From NCBI RefSeq assembly GCF_006151805.1, contig NZ_VDDA01000004.1, positions 124,001 through 188,000 on the forward strand: a stretch of 64,000 nt of DNA, in the 5' to 3' direction. This DNA is from Methylobacterium terricola. Lineage in GTDB: Bacteria > Pseudomonadota > Alphaproteobacteria > Rhizobiales > Beijerinckiaceae. The translations under genes and the position numbers were made by a program. The first letter of the stretch is position 1. Each line of letters opens with the position of its first letter. The notes under the pieces were generated by a model that did not search any database, was not told where the DNA came from, and saw only the letters and a program-made list of their open reading frames with translations. Shown here one piece after another: positions 62,758 through 64,000 of the stretch.

Positions 62758-63765
62758 CTACTTCCCGGTCAGCAGCATGATCTTGCCGAGATGGGCGCTC
62801 GATTCCATCAGTTCGTGCGCCGCCCGCGCCTCCTCCAACGGGAAGGTGGCGTGGATCACCGGCTTCACCGTGCCGGACTCCAGCAGCGGCCAGACCTCCC
62901 GGCGCAGGCCGTCGGCGATGGCGGCCTTCTGCGCGACGGTACGCGGCCGGAGGGTCGAGCCGGTCACGGTGAGGCGGCGAATCATCACCGGGGTGAGGTT
63001 GAGGTTCTCCGCCATGAAGCCCTGCAGGAAGGCGATGATGACGAGCCGGCCTTCGAGCGCCAGGGACTTCACGTTGCGCTCGAGGTAGGCCGCGCCGACC
63101 ATGTCGAGGATCACGTCGACGCCGTTGCCGTCGGTCAAGCGCTTCACCTCGGCGGCGAAATCGGCCTCGCGGTAGTTGATCGCGTGATCGGCGCCGAGGG
63201 ACTCGCAGAAGGCGCATTTCTCGGCCGAGCCGGCGGTGGCGTAGACCGTGGCGCCGAACCGCTTGGCGAGTTGGATCGCCGTCGAGCCGATGCCGCTCGA
63301 CCCGCCATGGACCAGGAAGCGCTCACCTTTCTGCAGGCGGCCGCGCTCGAACACGTTGGTCCAGACCGTCCAGTAATTCTCCGGCAGGCCCGCCGCCTCG
63401 ATGAGCGAGAGCGGACCAGGCTTCGGCAGGCAGAGCGCGGCATCGGCGACGGCGTATTCGGCGTATCCGCCGCTGATCGTCAGGGCGCAGACCTCCTGGC
63501 CCTCGGCGAGATCCGTGACGCCCTCCCCGAGCGCGACGACGCGGCCGGCGATCTCCAGGCCCGGCACGTCGGTGGCGCCGGGCGGCGGCGGGTACTTGCC
63601 GGCGCGCTGCTGGCAATCGGGCCGGTTCACGCCCGCCGCCACGACCTCGACCAGCACCTGGCCCGGCCCCGGTTGCGGCACCGGCGCAGTCTCGATCCCG
63701 ATCACCTCCGGACCGCCGGCCCCGTTGAAGCGGACCTGGCGCATGGTGGCGGGGATCGACGGCAT
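62758..63765 (-). CDS. NAD(P)H:quinone oxidoreductase, zeta-crystallin/PIG3 type
   Basis: The 335-residue product is a medium-chain dehydrogenase/reductase without structural zinc. GVNRPDCQQRAGKYPPP near residue 46 and FLVHGGSSGIGSTAIQLAKRFGATV near 150, the NADP-binding glycine loop, define the PIG3/TP53I3 branch of quinone oxidoreductases. It would reduce quinones or enals with NADPH. It is 80 bases downstream of the upp gene and same strand. Confidence 0.92.
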   Translation of the reverse strand: MPSIPATMRQVRFNGAGGPEVIGIETAPVPQPGPGQVLVEVVAAGVNRPDCQQRAGKYPPPPGATDVPGLEIAGRVVALGEGVTDLAEGQEVCALTISGGYAEYAVADAALCLPKPGPLSLIEAAGLPENYWTVWTNVFERGRLQKGERFLVHGGSSGIGSTAIQLAKRFGATVYATAGSAEKCAFCESLGADHAINYREADFAAEVKRLTDGNGVDVILDMVGAAYLERNVKSLALEGRLVIIAFLQGFMAENLNLTPVMIRRLTVTGSTLRPRTVAQKAAIADGLRREVWPLLESGTVKPVIHATFPLEEARAAHELMESSAHLGKIMLLTGK

Positions 63766-63845
63766 GGGACGGCTCCGGCGTTGTGGCTGTCCCGCCCTTA
63801 CCTGCCGCGTGGGTGGGCCAGCGGCAAGGGGCTGCCGCGTGGAGG

Positions 63846-64000
63846 CTACCGCGTGCCGTACATCCGGTCGCCCGCATCGCCCAGGCCCGGCAGGATGTAG
63901 CCGTGCTCGTTGAGGTGGCTGTCGATCGAGGCGGTCCAGACCGGCACGTCGGGATGGGCGCCCTGGAACTTCGCCAGGCCCTCGGGCGCGGCGAGCAGGC
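63846..64000 (-). CDS. upp: Uracil phosphoribosyltransferase, C-terminal part
   Basis: The frame is open to the window edge and encodes the last 51 residues, ending in [23 protein letters not shown], the well-known C-terminus of Upp with the uracil-binding [13 protein letters not shown]. Before it, [14 protein letters not shown] is also typical. Upp makes UMP from uracil and PRPP. The rest of the gene is outside the window. Confidence 0.93.
   Translation of the reverse strand, partial: LLAAPEGLAKFQGAHPDVPVWTASIDSHLNEHGYILPGLGDAGDRMYGTR

Overview
The window is about 70% GC, with densely packed genes, strong third-position GC bias and many short intergenic hairpins. The gene content points to an alphaproteobacterium of the order Hyphomicrobiales (Rhizobiales), and the overall style fits Methylobacterium or a close relative. 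That assignment rests on family recognition and typical gene order: ctrA, cpdR and chpT together; fliI-fliJ beside ctrA; lptM-lysA-DUF4175; a small twin-helix protein and PduO near etfBA-hbd; and phasin genes. It does not rest on a database search. I see no rRNA, tRNA, CRISPR array, transposase, phage or conjugation gene, so this is chromosomal backbone rather than an accessory island.

Layout. 1-9.8 kb: the end of an unknown gene, acylphosphatase, membrane and DUF genes, an RraA-like and YdcF pair, then epmA-epmB-GST facing efp. EpmA and EpmB are the enzymes that beta-lysylate EF-P, and the EF-P here has the target lysine at position 34. A tandem cold-shock-domain protein and a DUF192 protein follow. 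9.8-20.3 kb: envelope and housekeeping genes, including hemolysin III-like, heme A synthase, anmK facing tyrS, a VTT/DedA-type protein with dsbB, and a CPA2 antiporter translationally coupled to a small membrane protein. 20.4-25.4 kb: grxC-nitrilase-DUF1178, cpdR facing an N-formylglutamate amidohydrolase, and a CitE/malyl-CoA-lyase-like gene. 25.6-30.1 kb: a coiled-coil anchor, a TadG/vWA protein, and a polyhydroxyalkanoate granule block of two phasin-type proteins and a small companion.

30.2-33.9 kb holds a methyltransferase coupled to an LPG-synthase-like flippase-domain protein, an alpha/beta hydrolase and a GNAT protein. 33.9-44.5 kb is the most coherent part: fliI-fliJ, the cell-cycle regulator ctrA, a chemotaxis operon (cheA-W-Y-B-R) and the phosphotransferase chpT just upstream of cheA on the same strand. 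With cpdR at 22 kb, three members of the CckA-ChpT-CtrA/CpdR phosphorelay lie in one window. A hybrid kinase at 48.3-50.5 kb has a perfect CtrA box (TTAA-N7-TTAA) in front of it.

44.6-52.9 kb carries cysQ, a YHS protein, the DUF1134 protein EipA, a coiled-coil membrane protein, the hybrid kinase, lptM and lysA. 53-64 kb has a large DUF4175 protein with a Gln/Gly-rich repeat, an Omp25/31-type porin, a twin-helix protein, a PagL-like lipid A deacylase, a PduO adenosyltransferase, etfBA, a 3-hydroxyacyl-CoA dehydrogenase, a zeta-crystallin-type oxidoreductase and the 3' end of upp. PhaR-like operators near the phasin, the acyl-CoA enzymes and the CitE-like lyase suggest a C4/PHB carbon theme spread over the window. 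I did not find a clearly new multi-gene system. The best leads are regulatory: the CtrA box ahead of the hybrid kinase, the chpT-che linkage, the paired PhaR-like sites, and a phasin-type protein with a basic N-terminus and a long acidic linker.
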